Part shown: positions 17,318 to 25,771 of the stretch, in pieces
How positions within the stretch are numbered: position 1 is the stretch's first letter
How the letters are laid out: each line of letters starts with the position of its first letter
NCBI GenBank assembly: GCA_944323575.1
Contig: CALUTB010000003.1
Location: 1 to 57,362 of the forward strand
Source: an uncultured Mailhella sp.
Lineage (GTDB): Bacteria > Desulfobacterota > Desulfovibrionia > Desulfovibrionales > Desulfovibrionaceae
Direction: 5' to 3'
Length of the DNA stretch: 57,362 bases
Notes under the pieces: generated by a model
The model's input: the letters and a program-made list of their open reading frames with translations, nothing else
The model's database searches: none
What the model was told of the DNA's origin: nothing
Program-made: the position numbers and the translations under genes

Positions 17318-18231
17318 GCTTTCTCCTTGAGGCTGCGCAGATGGTGTAGCGCGTCCCGGGTATAGATGACAAGAGCCAGCCAGATGACCGGGAAGGAAAT
17401 CATGTCGGAAGGCTTCATATTTTCACCGAGAACGGTGATGGCCAGCAGAAAGGATATGGAAGGACTGACATACTGGAGAATGCCGATGGTGGCCAGCGTC
17501 ACATTGCGGGCCGCATAGCCGAACATGAGCAGGGGAAGTCCCGTAAAGGCGATGGTGCAGACAAGGAGCACGGGGCGCAGCGGTCCGTAGCCGACGATGC
17601 CGAAGCCCTGTTCGGTGCAGCCCAGCCAGATCAGGGCCGCGGGCATGAGCATGAGCGCCTGAACGAAGAGGCTGGGCGCGGAAGGCATGCGGAGCATTTT
17701 CTGCACATATCCGTACAAGGCGAACGAAAGGGCGAGCGTGAGGCCGAGCCACGGAATGTGGCCGTAGGCGATAATGCTGGCGACAACCCCCACGAAAGCC
17801 AGAGCTATGGCCAGAGATTGGGCACGCGAAAGCTTTTCTCCAAGAAATACGCGGCCCATGAGGACGTTGAGCAGCGGCGTGATGAAGTAGCCGGGCGAGG
17901 ATTCCACGATCCGTCCGCTGGTGACGGCCAGAAGATAGACGCTCCAGTTCAGTCCGAGCAGCAGCGCGGCCGCAGAGAGGGAAAAAAGCACCTTTCTGTT
18001 TCGGAAGGCCGTGCATACGGCGTGAAGCTGATGCGTGGCTGCGAGCACGAGACCGAGAAAGACCACGGTCCAGATCATGCGGTGCGACATGATGGATATG
18101 GGATTCAACCCTGCAAGCAGCGGCCAGAACAGAACGGCGATCCCCCATAGAAGATGCGCGGCAAGTCCCGCGCCTGTTCCTGCGCAGGAAGCGGTGCATT
18201 CGCTGGAGTGAAAAGGCAGGTGGAGGTTCAT
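17314..18231 (-). CDS. RarD/EamA-family drug-metabolite transporter
   Basis: 305 residues with about ten hydrophobic segments in two EamA repeats. The N-terminal block HLLWGIAVLFWPLLAGLNP and the central NWSVYLLAVTSGRIVESS match the RarD subfamily. The substrate is unknown. I chose the ATG at 18231; the frame extends upstream to 18312, but the extra 27 residues are Pro/Phe-rich and unlike the family. The stop overlaps the ispG start, so the three genes rarD-ispG-proS appear co-transcribed, although no functional link is known. Confidence 0.88.
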   Translation of the reverse strand: MNLHLPFHSSECTASCAGTGAGLAAHLLWGIAVLFWPLLAGLNPISIMSHRMIWTVVFLGLVLAATHQLHAVCTAFRNRKVLFSLSAAALLLGLNWSVYLLAVTSGRIVESSPGYFITPLLNVLMGRVFLGEKLSRAQSLAIALAFVGVVASIIAYGHIPWLGLTLALSFALYGYVQKMLRMPSAPSLFVQALMLMPAALIWLGCTEQGFGIVGYGPLRPVLLVCTIAFTGLPLLMFGYAARNVTLATIGILQYVSPSISFLLAITVLGENMKPSDMISFPVIWLALVIYTRDALHHLRSLKEKA

Positions 18232-18333
18232 ATGCGGGGGAGGGAAAGACGTTTCTGGCAGAGGTCGGAAGAATCGGTCCGGAAGAAGGGAGAGAAACGG
18301 TGCTGCCGTCACGGGGACTTGTCCGTAACCAGC

Positions 18334-18369
18334 GGTCCGCTCTTCCGTTCGGAGACGGAAGAGCGGACC
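18334..18369. repeat. Perfect 14-bp inverted repeat upstream of rarD
   Basis: GGTCCGCTCTTCCG (18334-18347) pairs with CGGAAGAGCGGACC (18356-18369) around an 8-base loop. Neither side has a T-run, so it is not a standard terminator. It lies about 100 bases before the rarD start and about 65 bases past the terminator of the preceding gene. Confidence 0.6.
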
Positions 18370-18434
18370 GAGAACGATGCCGCAGAGTCCGTCGAGGCTG
18401 TCTCAAGGACGGATCATGCGGCGGGTGATGTATG

Positions 18435-18465
18435 GAAAAAGCCGCATGACATTGCGGGATGCGGC
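18435..18465 (-). terminator. Terminator of the SLOG-like gene
   Basis: GCCGCAT (18441-18447) pairs with ATGCGGC (18459-18465); on the minus strand TTTTT follows. It lies 27 bases after the stop at 18493. Confidence 0.65.
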
Positions 18466-18492
18466 AGTTCCGGGAGGTCTTTCCCGGACGGA

Positions 18493-19047
18493 CTATCGGT
18501 TGAAGGAGCGGGCGTAGAGTTCCACGATGGCACGACGACCATTGGCTTCAAGGAAACGCGTGCCGGTGGCGGTGAAGCGGGAGTGCTTGATGATGGGGTC
18601 GTCCTTCTTGACCCAGTCGTCGTTGATCCAGCGGAACCACGCATCACGCTTCTGATCGAAGACAAGAAGCGGCTTGTTGCACAGCTTGGCGAATTCGGCG
18701 CCCCATCCGGTGCCGCCCTTGACAGTCTTGTCCTCCTGAATCTCGCCGATGACGAGCACTTCGCTGCCGCTGCTTACCTGCCAGCAGATGGACTGGAGGA
18801 CCTTGCGGAACAGAGGAGCGCGGGTGTATTCGCGGCCCATGAGACGGGAAACATAGGTCATGCTGACGTCCTTGAGGGCCAGTTCATCCTGAGTGAGAAC
18901 ACGAACACCGCGTGTCCGTTCTATCTGATGGCCTTCAAAGCTGTAGTTGACCTCTTCGATGCCCCAGGCTTCGGCCTGAGCCCCAAAGAACTGTTCCGCG
19001 CCGGCCGCGCCGCCGCTGAAGAGAACGCACTGTTTCGGATCAAGCAT
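18493..19047 (-). CDS. SLOG-like nucleotide-binding protein, function unknown
   Basis: 184 residues, soluble. The start LFSGGAAGAEQFFGAQAEAWG has the glycine-rich turn and spacing seen in SLOG/YpsA-type Rossmann folds. Further blocks are SSGSEVLVIGEI, GGTGWGAEFAKL, KPLLVFDQ...WFRW and TATGTRFLEANGRRAI. The pattern suggests a nucleotide or nucleic-acid-base ligand. I chose MLDPKQCV at 19047 because GGGAGG lies just upstream; 76 further upstream residues in frame are low-complexity. It has its own terminator and no operon partner. Some SLOG proteins act in nucleotide signalling or defence, but nothing here shows that for this one. Confidence 0.7.
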   Translation of the reverse strand: MLDPKQCVLFSGGAAGAEQFFGAQAEAWGIEEVNYSFEGHQIERTRGVRVLTQDELALKDVSMTYVSRLMGREYTRAPLFRKVLQSICWQVSSGSEVLVIGEIQEDKTVKGGTGWGAEFAKLCNKPLLVFDQKRDAWFRWINDDWVKKDDPIIKHSRFTATGTRFLEANGRRAIVELYARSFNR

Positions 19048-19102
19048 CTGGTCCTCCCAGAATATAATGTTGCAGAAAGGGTAAATATGATTCCCGCGAA
19101 GA

Positions 19103-19591
19103 TCAGTACTCGGGTTCGACGCGGCGGGATCCGTCGGCGCCGACAATGATGCGCACACGCTGTCCGGGAGCGATATAGGGATCCTTGCCCTGAACGATGA
19201 CTTCTTCGCTGCCGTTGTCGTAGCGGACGGTGATCTGCAGACCGGTCTGTCTGGAAGCAAGATCTCCTGCACCAACGCCTGCGGCTCCGCCGAGCAGCGC
19301 TCCGCCCACGGTGGCCAGAGTACGGCCCGAACCGCTGCCTATGGTGCTGCCGATGACGCCGCCGGCAATGGCGCCGATAAGACCGCCCGCGGTCTGTCTG
19401 GAGCTTGAATTACTGTTGATGTTGACTTCCTGTACGGTGACGGCTGTGCCGCGATAGAGGCTGTTGGACTGCCTGGCTTCACCGGCATTGTAGTCGTAGC
19501 CACCGAGATGAGGTCCACAGCCGGGCAGCGCGGGGAGTGCGACCAGCATGGCTGCGGCCAGAACAAGAGCCGCCGGCTTACGAAAATGCAT
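19103..19591 (-). CDS. Glycine-zipper (SlyB-like) outer-membrane lipoprotein
   Basis: 162 residues. The N-terminus is a lipoprotein signal peptide ending in the lipobox LPGC, with Cys near residue 24 as the lipidation site. Residues about 65-110 form a glycine-zipper helical hairpin (GGLIGAIAGGVIGSTIGSGSG, in part, and ATVGGALLGGAAGVGAGD). The C-terminal part is the SlyB-like beta region (ITVRYDNGSEEVIVQG, PGQRVRIIV). This layout matches SlyB/Pcp family lipoproteins linked to envelope integrity. The start at 19591 follows an AGGAG site; the 64 upstream residues in frame lack a signal. Confidence 0.88.
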   Translation of the reverse strand: MHFRKPAALVLAAAMLVALPALPGCGPHLGGYDYNAGEARQSNSLYRGTAVTVQEVNINSNSSSRQTAGGLIGAIAGGVIGSTIGSGSGRTLATVGGALLGGAAGVGAGDLASRQTGLQITVRYDNGSEEVIVQGKDPYIAPGQRVRIIVGADGSRRVEPEY

Positions 19592-19726
19592 ACAAGTCTC
19601 CTGTAAAGGCAGAATGGGAATAAAAGTGCTTCCATCATAACCAGCTTGCGGGGAATGTCCAGTTAAGAAGAAGCCGTATTCCCGCAGAAAAGCGCGTAAA
19701 AGGGGAACTGTCCGCAGAAGGAGCGT

Positions 19727-19754
19727 TAAAAGAAAAGCCCCGGCATGCCGGGGC
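19727..19754 (-). terminator. Terminator of the RRM protein gene
   Basis: GCCCCGGC (19737-19744) pairs with GCCGGGGC (19747-19754); on the minus strand TTTTCTTTT follows. Confidence 0.8.
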
Positions 19755-19782
19755 GGAAGTTGCCGTAAAACAGCGCTGGTCA

Positions 19783-20046
19783 TCAGTAGCGGGGACGAGG
19801 AGCACGGGGCTTCGCTTCGTTCACGCGCAGGGTACGGCCGCCGAAGTTGGTATTGTCCAGAGCTTCAATGGCAGCGGCGGCAGCGGGATCTTCCATTTCA
19901 ACAAAACCGAACCCCCGGGCACGGCCGGTTTCACGGTCGCTCACCAGCTTCACGGAGAGCACGTTGCCATAGGCGGCAAAAAGATTCTGAACCTGCTCTT
20001 CGGTGGCGGACCAGGGAAGATTCCCGACATAAATAGACTTGGCCAT
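19783..20046 (-). CDS. Small RNA-binding protein with one RRM domain
   Basis: 87 residues, one RRM fold. RNP2 is SIYVGNLPW and RNP1 is RARGFGFVEM, with aromatic residues at the RNA-stacking positions. A basic tail (KPRAPRPRY) follows. Such single-RRM proteins are common in cyanobacteria and Desulfovibrio-type bacteria and are often cold-induced RNA chaperones; this role is inferred. I chose MAKSIYV at 20046, with GTGAGG upstream; a longer frame adds 17 residues that do not belong to the fold. It is a single-gene unit with its own promoter and terminator. Confidence 0.92.
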   Translation of the reverse strand: MAKSIYVGNLPWSATEEQVQNLFAAYGNVLSVKLVSDRETGRARGFGFVEMEDPAAAAAIEALDNTNFGGRTLRVNEAKPRAPRPRY

Positions 20047-20130
20047 GAGAAAAACCTCACACAAAAGAAATCTAAAACCCACACCCTGCTCCGGCAAACC
20101 GATTGCCCAGAGTGTCTCTCCTGTCTATCA

Positions 20131-20159
20131 GCTATGCCCCATCGGGCAAGGCAAGTCAA
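20131..20159 (-). promoter_or_regulatory. Candidate promoter of the RRM gene
   Basis: On the minus strand TTGACT (20154-20159), about 17 bases, CATAGC (20131-20136). An AT-rich upstream stretch (20160-20210) could act as an UP element. The -10 box is poor. The implied leader is about 80 bases. Confidence 0.4.
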
Positions 20160-20465
20160 TGCGTATTTGGTATTTTTTTCTCATTTTATAAGAATAAAAT
20201 TTTAATGATTGCGGTTGAATAGCGTACGGAACTCCTTCCGGATGTCTTGTGATCATGGACATGGCATGGGATATGTCCGTCGGGCGGGGATGCTTGATCG
20301 TGCAGTGCGTCGGAACATGGCGGAAAATGAAAAAAGTGATTTCGTGAAATTTCTCCGGTGCATGAGTTCCAGAGCACTGTGGAGTATGCCGATGCATCCG
20401 GCGTTCGAAAAAAACGGATGTCGGGTCTGCCGTCCGAAAGGACAGGAAAAGCGGAGCATGATTGA
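20160..20465. other. Intergenic stretch between mutL and the RRM gene
   Basis: About 300 bases. It holds the AT-rich upstream part of the RRM promoter and no supportable gene. Short imperfect inverted repeats near 20395-20420 (ATCCG/CGGAT) are too weak to call a terminator for mutL. Confidence 0.4.
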
Positions 20466-22514
20466 TCAGGACTGTCTGCGCTTGAAAAGCTTTTCAAGAT
20501 CAGCCTTTTCCAGGGTAACGGCACAGGGCCTTCCGTGAGGACAGAAGTCCGGGGACTCGGTTCGGAGCCATTGTCTGACGAGATTCATGGCGTCGTCGGG
20601 CGTCAGATGCTGTCCCGCCCGTACGGCCGTGGCGCAGGCATGATGAATCCAGATTCCTTCCAGATCGTCCACGCGGCCGGAGAGCGCTTCCCGAAGAAAG
20701 GCCAGCGCTTCGGACCTGTCCATTTCCGGAGGCATGGCCTGCACAAAGCAGCGTCTGCCGCGGCATGCCGTTTCAAAGCCGAGACGCGGCAGGGTATCCT
20801 TCAGTTCCATGAGGCGTTCAACTTCCGCGGGATGCAGCTCCATTTCCAACGGCACAAGAAGCGGCTGAGCCAGACCTCGTGAACCTGCCGCGCGGAATTT
20901 TTCATAGAAGATGCGCTCATGCATGGCGTGCTGATCCAGCAGAAGCAACGTTTCGTCGTTCTGGGAAAGGACGAGGTAGGTTCTTGCCACCTGACCGAGA
21001 TAGCGGAAGCCGCTCAGGGGAGAAGTGGCAGGGGCGGAATCACCGGCCTTCTCCCCGGTCAGGGAACATTCTGTGGAGACGGGCTGTTTTTCCGGCTTTC
21101 GTGGTTCATCGTGACCTCCGGTCATGACGTTTCCGGAAAGAGATCGATCACGGACGACTTCTTTTTCTGCAAGCGGAGGTATTCCGGCGGGACGCGGAGC
21201 AGTCGAGCCGGATACCGCATATCGGTGCGGGAGCGTCGTATTCGGCCTGCCGGTTCTGAAGTCGCGGTCCGGCATGCTTCGCTCTCTCAGTCCTCCGAGG
21301 GAAGGCGCGTCTTCGGAGAGAACGGACGAAAAGGCTGATTCGCTTTTCGGGCGGGATCTTGGCATGACGCGTACGGCGTCGGCTTCACCCCAGAAGCCGA
21401 GAGGGTGGGAAGAACGCGTGATTCCGGTCTCCGTCATGTCGGAGGGAATGCCCGGATCGTCATGCTGTGTTTTCTCCTCAAACCGTTCCGAAGGGAGAGG
21501 AACGCCGGCAAGAGCGCTGTTTATGGCCCTGAGCACTGCGGAGAACACGGCCTGTTCGTCGCGGAATCTCACTTCATTCTTTGCGGGGTGGACGTTCACA
21601 TCCACATCTTGGGGGGGAAGATCCAGAAAAAGTACGGTTTGGGGATAATCCCGACTGGTCAGGCGCCCCTGATAGGCCTGCCGTACCGCCTTCATGAGAA
21701 GACGATCGTTCACGGCTCGTCCGTTGACGTAGAAAAGCATACGGTCGGCGCGCGGCTGCGAGGATCTGGGATCGGAAGTGAGACCGTGAAGGCGTATGCC
21801 GTTCATGGAAAGATCAAAGGGGCGCAGAGCATCAACGATGGCGGGCGGCCACAGCAGAGCCATGCGATGCGCAAGAGACTGTCCTTTTTCAAAGCGGACG
21901 ATTTCTCTTGTTCCGGCCTTGAGCGTAAAGGTAACGTCCTCTCTGGCCAGAGCGAGCCGGGTAAATAGTTCCTGCGTCTTTTTCTGTTCTGTGGCGGGGC
22001 TTTTCAGAAATTTTAGCCTGGCGGGAACGTTGGAAAAGAGTTCCGATACTTCCACGAGCGTGCCCTGATTGAGAGCGGCCGGAGTTGCGGCTTTGATGGT
22101 TCCGTACAACACCTCGATGCTTGAGGCCTCTCCGGCGGAGCCGTTTTCCTGCAGAGGGGCGGAAATCATGCGGAAGCGTGAAACGGAAGCGATGCTCGGA
22201 AGCGCTTCGCCGCGAAATCCGTAGGAACGTATGTTCATGAGATCGCCGACGTCGGAAATCTTGCTGGTGGCATGGCGGGTCACGGCAAGTTCAAGCTGGT
22301 CGGAGTCTATGCCCCGGCCGTTGTCGGTAACGCGGATCAGCGTCTGTCCGCCGTTCTCAAGTTCTGCAAGAATGCTGGTGGCACCGGCATCGAGGCTGTT
22401 TTCCACCAGTTCCTTGACGACGCTGGCCGGACGTTCCACTACTTCACCGGCGGCGATCTGATTGGACAGTTCGGGCGGAAGCAGACGTATTGTTTTTTTT
22501 GCGGAATCGGTCAT
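20466..22514 (-). CDS. mutL: DNA mismatch repair protein MutL (endonuclease type)
   Basis: 682 residues. The N-terminal GHKL ATPase shows ELVENSLDAGATSI, DNGRGID, RHATSKI and GFRGEALPSIASV. A long variable linker (about 340-490) follows. The C-terminal domain has the metal-binding endonuclease motif DQHAMHERIFYE plus GRP-containing CPHGRP and a terminal FKRR. This marks the MutL type that nicks DNA itself, found in bacteria without MutH. It pairs with MutS, not encoded here. The gene stands alone, and a TTGACT box about 75 bases upstream may belong to its promoter. Confidence 0.96.
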   Translation of the reverse strand: MTDSAKKTIRLLPPELSNQIAAGEVVERPASVVKELVENSLDAGATSILAELENGGQTLIRVTDNGRGIDSDQLELAVTRHATSKISDVGDLMNIRSYGFRGEALPSIASVSRFRMISAPLQENGSAGEASSIEVLYGTIKAATPAALNQGTLVEVSELFSNVPARLKFLKSPATEQKKTQELFTRLALAREDVTFTLKAGTREIVRFEKGQSLAHRMALLWPPAIVDALRPFDLSMNGIRLHGLTSDPRSSQPRADRMLFYVNGRAVNDRLLMKAVRQAYQGRLTSRDYPQTVLFLDLPPQDVDVNVHPAKNEVRFRDEQAVFSAVLRAINSALAGVPLPSERFEEKTQHDDPGIPSDMTETGITRSSHPLGFWGEADAVRVMPRSRPKSESAFSSVLSEDAPSLGGLRERSMPDRDFRTGRPNTTLPHRYAVSGSTAPRPAGIPPLAEKEVVRDRSLSGNVMTGGHDEPRKPEKQPVSTECSLTGEKAGDSAPATSPLSGFRYLGQVARTYLVLSQNDETLLLLDQHAMHERIFYEKFRAAGSRGLAQPLLVPLEMELHPAEVERLMELKDTLPRLGFETACRGRRCFVQAMPPEMDRSEALAFLREALSGRVDDLEGIWIHHACATAVRAGQHLTPDDAMNLVRQWLRTESPDFCPHGRPCAVTLEKADLEKLFKRRQS

Positions 22515-22563
22515 GGTGTTTCCTGGAAAGAGTAGGCGGCGCGGCGTCAGACGGAATGCTGTC

Positions 22564-22592
22564 TATTTTCGGGCGAAATTTCAGGAAGTCAA
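22564..22592 (-). promoter_or_regulatory. Candidate mutL promoter
   Basis: On the minus strand TTGACT (22587-22592), 17 bases, AAAATA (22564-22569). The -35 box is good and the -10 box weak. Confidence 0.35.
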
Positions 22593-22739
22593 GTCACACA
22601 GGGCAAAGCTTCGTGGAGAGCGTTTTTTTCGTGATCTTGACGTGTATGTTATGGAAAAACGACAGTGATGCCCCCATAAAAGACGGCGTATCGGGAGGAG
22701 AGGCCGCGGAAGGCGGAGCCTGTTTAAGCGGGATGCCGG

Positions 22740-23411
22740 TCAGACTGGAGCAGATACGGTTCGGGTACGGTTCTGTTCTCTGACCTGGCGCAGCATGTGG
22801 AAATACAGCTCACGACCCACCCAGGCATCGGTGGCGGCATATTTGATCTGCTGGGGAGTCAGCTCATGATTTTCCCAGTTGGAGCATTGAGCGCTTTTGC
22901 TGATGCGGAAACCAAGCAGATTGGCGGAAAGCGTGCGCAGTCCCTGAGCCTGTATGCCCCGTACACGGGCCATGGCCGCCAGATCCGCCACGCCGTCGGC
23001 CTTGAAGGGATGAATGCGGGCGAGCGCCTTCATGTCGTCATGGATGGCCACGCCGGTTTTAAGCACGCGCGGAGAGGAGAGCAGTTCAGCAATGCGGCTG
23101 CAGAAAGGAATATGGGTCAGCTGGATGAGATAGACGGCTCCCGCCGTGGCAAGCTGGATGAGAGCAGGACTGCATGTCTTGCCTTTTGTGAAGGTGGGAC
23201 GGGTTTCCGTATCGAATCCGAGCACATTTTCCTTCCACAGATCCTCAAGTGCCGTGGTCAGAGAATCCTCGTTCTGAACAAGAACGACCGGACCTTCCCA
23301 CGCCTTGAGAGGAAGAAGATTGATTTCCTCCTTGCTCAGGCACGGCTGAAAGGCGACAGGAGAAAGAGCCTGTCTGTGGGGATAGCGTATGGGTTCTGCA
23401 TTGCCGGGCAT
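22740..23411 (-). CDS. DEDDy 3'-5' exonuclease (RNase D-like)
   Basis: 223 residues. All three exonuclease motifs are visible: Asp-x-Glu in VLGFDTETRP, Asp in GVAIHDDMKAL, and Tyr-x3-Asp in KYAATDAWVGRELY. It lacks the HRDC domains of true RNase D, so it is a single-domain enzyme that could act on RNA or DNA. I chose MPGNAEP at 23411 because AAAGG sits 8 bases upstream; the longer frame to 23603 runs across the mnmE terminator. A 225-base gap separates it from mutL downstream. Confidence 0.9.
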   Translation of the reverse strand: MPGNAEPIRYPHRQALSPVAFQPCLSKEEINLLPLKAWEGPVVLVQNEDSLTTALEDLWKENVLGFDTETRPTFTKGKTCSPALIQLATAGAVYLIQLTHIPFCSRIAELLSSPRVLKTGVAIHDDMKALARIHPFKADGVADLAAMARVRGIQAQGLRTLSANLLGFRISKSAQCSNWENHELTPQQIKYAATDAWVGRELYFHMLRQVREQNRTRTVSAPV

Positions 23412-23473
23412 AAATATAACCTTTCCAGCAAGGCTATCATGGAAGACAGCCGTGGGCAAGACGTCTTTCGTAT

Positions 23474-23513
23474 CGGAAAAGCCCGGCGGAAGGTACATTC
23501 TGAGCCGGGCTTT
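23474..23513 (-). terminator. Terminator of the ccm-mnmE operon
   Basis: AAAGCCCGGC (23478-23487) pairs with GCCGGGCTTT (23504-23513), and on the minus strand TTTTCC follows. It lies about 105 bases after the mnmE stop. Confidence 0.75.
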
Positions 23514-23618
23514 CATATGATGAGTCATCCCTGCAGGCATAAAGGAGACGTAATGCTTATTCCTTTGTGTCCAACCTGCAGAGAGGCGTAAAAAGAGACG
23601 CATTTTTCCGTAGTTGCG

Positions 23619-25031
23619 TTATTTTCCTATGCAGAATGTCGAGAATATGGCATTCAGGGTTTCTTCCGTGCTGTTGAGTCCCGTGATGTCCGAAAGATGA
23701 GCACATGCCGTTTCCAGATGGATGCTGCACAGGTCTGGAGGGACATCCAGAGCGATGGCTTTCTGCAGAGCGTCCAGGGCGTCCAGTGCTTGGCGCAGCT
23801 GCTTTGTCTGCCGGAGGTTCGGGGCGAGATCGCCTTCCTGCGGGAGTTCTTCCTGAAGGCAGAGCGCACGCACGGCTTCGGCAAGCCGGTCGATGCCTTC
23901 TCCGCTGCGTGCGCACACGGGAAGCATCGTCGCCTGATGAAATGTGTTCAGATCTTTGGGCAGAGGCTTGATGTCCGCCTTGTTCCAGACGGCGATGCAG
24001 CGGCCGGCCCCGAATTCTTCGATAAGACGTGCTTCTTCGGCAAAGGGGGCGAGAAACGTTTCAGAGGCGTCTTCGGCTCGGGCGCCGTCCAGCACCACAA
24101 GCACGCAGCGTGCGTTATCTGCAAGCTCCTTTCCCCGTCTCATGCCTTCCAGCTCTATGCTGTCATCGCTGTGCTCGCGAAGGCCGGCGGTGTCCACGAG
24201 TCGAACGGGCAGGCCGGCGAGAGAGGTCTGCTCTTCCAGATAGTCGCGGGTCGTTCCCGGCTTTTCCGTGACGATGGCCCGTTTGCGTCCGAGAAAGGCG
24301 TTCATGAGACTGGATTTTCCGGCATTGACCCGTCCTGCCAGCACGACCAGCGCTCCTTCACGCCAGGAGCGTGCCCGTTCATATCCGGAAATCAGGGTAC
24401 GTATGCCGGAAGCGACTTCTTCGGTGATGGCGGAAAACTCCAGAGGCGGCAGGCATTCTCCCTCTTCGTCAGGAAAGTCTATGGCCAGGCATACCCTCTG
24501 GCGAAGATATTCAAGTCTGCCGCGGAGTTCTTCGATACGGCGCCCCAGAAGACCGTCCAGTTTGGCGGACGCCAGATAGACGCCCTCCCGCGAGGGAGCG
24601 GCAATAAGCTCTGCCACGGCCTCGGCCTGGGAGAGATCCATGCGGCCGTTCAGAAAGGCACGTCGCGTAAACTCTCCCCGTTCGGCCATGCGCGCCCCGC
24701 GGGAAAGAACGGAGTCGAGCAGCGCGGCCAGCACGGCCGGACCGCCGTGTCCCTGTATTTCGGCACAATCCTCTCCGGTGAAGGAATGCGGTCCCTTGAA
24801 GAAGACGACCAGCGCATCGTCGACTTCACGGTCCTGAGCGTCGAGCAGGCGGCCGTGATGCAGCATACGCGGGGTAAAGTCCCGGAACGATGAGGAGGAG
24901 CGGAACATGGAATGAAGAATTTCATGCGCCTTCGGTCCGGAAATGCGTATGATGCCAACGCCGCCGGAGCCCGGAGCCGTAGCTACGGCCGCAATGGTAT
25001 CGTTTTGACGGGACAGATCTGTACCGGTCAT
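23619..25031 (-). CDS. mnmE: tRNA modification GTPase MnmE
   Basis: 470 residues. With MnmG it installs the carboxymethylaminomethyl or aminomethyl group on wobble U34 of several tRNAs. The N-terminal folate-binding domain (about 1-120) begins DTIAAVATAPGSGGVGIIRISG (in part). The G domain shows GRVNAGKSSLMNAF, GTTRDYLEE, DTAGLREHSD and WNKAD. The C-terminus ends in the obligatory Cys-x-Gly-Lys (CIGK). Its ATG overlaps the stop of the CcmI-like gene (ATGA), which ties it translationally to the cytochrome c maturation operon, an unusual partner. Confidence 0.97.
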   Translation of the reverse strand: MTGTDLSRQNDTIAAVATAPGSGGVGIIRISGPKAHEILHSMFRSSSSFRDFTPRMLHHGRLLDAQDREVDDALVVFFKGPHSFTGEDCAEIQGHGGPAVLAALLDSVLSRGARMAERGEFTRRAFLNGRMDLSQAEAVAELIAAPSREGVYLASAKLDGLLGRRIEELRGRLEYLRQRVCLAIDFPDEEGECLPPLEFSAITEEVASGIRTLISGYERARSWREGALVVLAGRVNAGKSSLMNAFLGRKRAIVTEKPGTTRDYLEEQTSLAGLPVRLVDTAGLREHSDDSIELEGMRRGKELADNARCVLVVLDGARAEDASETFLAPFAEEARLIEEFGAGRCIAVWNKADIKPLPKDLNTFHQATMLPVCARSGEGIDRLAEAVRALCLQEELPQEGDLAPNLRQTKQLRQALDALDALQKAIALDVPPDLCSIHLETACAHLSDITGLNSTEETLNAIFSTFCIGK

Positions 25032-25615
25032 TTTTCCAGCTCCGTCCTTATCATGGCGGAAAGAGACTCGTCGTTGCAGATTCGTGCCGCAGTTTCGAAG
25101 TTTTCGCGTGCCTTGTCCTCCTGCTGGAGGTGGTAACGGTAGATTACGGCAAGACTGTAGCGTGTGGCGGCATCGTCCTTCAGGCTCAGGGAGCGTTCCA
25201 GCTGCGAGGCAGCTTCCGTCCAGTTGCCTTCTCTGGCGAGAATGACACCCATGAGATACGGCGCCCTGTGATCGGACGGGGCAGCCACCACGGCGCGCTC
25301 TACCATGTCCTTTGCACCTTCTGCATTGCCCTGTTCGGCAAAGATGCCGGCAAGTTCAAGCAGAGTGTCCGCATCATGGGGATTTTCCTTCATTTTCTGC
25401 ATGAGATTCATGATGGCCTGTTCTTCCGAAGAGTCCATTCCTTGTTCCGTCATGTTGCGGACGGCGTCCGTTGCCGGGGCCGTCTGCGCCGTGGAGGCGG
25501 TTTTCCGGTGGACAAGGGGATGATCGCCCATGCGCCAGGCGACGGAAAGCGCGAACATGGCGCCGAGACCAAGGGCCAGCGCCGTCAGGATCACGTGACG
25601 GGACGAATCAGTCAT
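25028..25615 (-). CDS. CcmI-like membrane-anchored TPR protein
   Basis: 195 residues. An N-terminal hydrophobic helix (about 7-27, VILTALALGLGAMFALSVAW) anchors a periplasmic part with two or three TPR repeats (about 80-180, such as PHDADTLLELAGIFAEQGN and GNWTEAASQLERSLSL). Position after ccmD and the TPR fold suggest the CcmI/CycH role of holding apocytochrome for haem ligation. The start at 25615 overlaps the ccmD stop, and the stop overlaps mnmE. Canonical CcmI has two membrane helices and is longer, so this is a reduced form. Confidence 0.8.
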   Translation of the reverse strand: MTDSSRHVILTALALGLGAMFALSVAWRMGDHPLVHRKTASTAQTAPATDAVRNMTEQGMDSSEEQAIMNLMQKMKENPHDADTLLELAGIFAEQGNAEGAKDMVERAVVAAPSDHRAPYLMGVILAREGNWTEAASQLERSLSLKDDAATRYSLAVIYRYHLQQEDKARENFETAARICNDESLSAMIRTELEK

Positions 25616-25742
25616 GGTCGGCCTCCCACTGGGAAAGACGGCGTTCCAGTCTCTTCTGCGAGGCGGCAAGGAAGGCCGTATACAGTCCGAGTCCTATCCA
25701 GAGCGCGGCATTGGCCGCCATAAGCCAGGAAATTGCAGTCAT
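25608..25742 (-). CDS. ccmD: Haem exporter small subunit CcmD
   Basis: 44 residues. One membrane helix (about 4-24, SWLMAANAALWIGLGLYTAF) is followed by a basic segment (SQKRLERRLSQWE), the normal CcmD plan. CcmD helps release haem-loaded CcmE from the CcmABC complex. It lies between ccmC (29 bases upstream) and the TPR gene, whose start it overlaps by 8 bases. It is easy to miss because of its size. Confidence 0.85.
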   Translation of the reverse strand: MTAISWLMAANAALWIGLGLYTAFLAASQKRLERRLSQWEADHD

Positions 25743-25771
25743 GGTATATCTCCCCGCCTTCCGGCGTGGTA

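Noticed and set aside
23541..23591. A 12-codon plus-strand mini-frame with a good AAGGAG site (includes CPTC)
   Set aside because: It stands alone with no promoter or downstream gene on that strand. A leader-peptide role has nothing to regulate, so chance is more likely.
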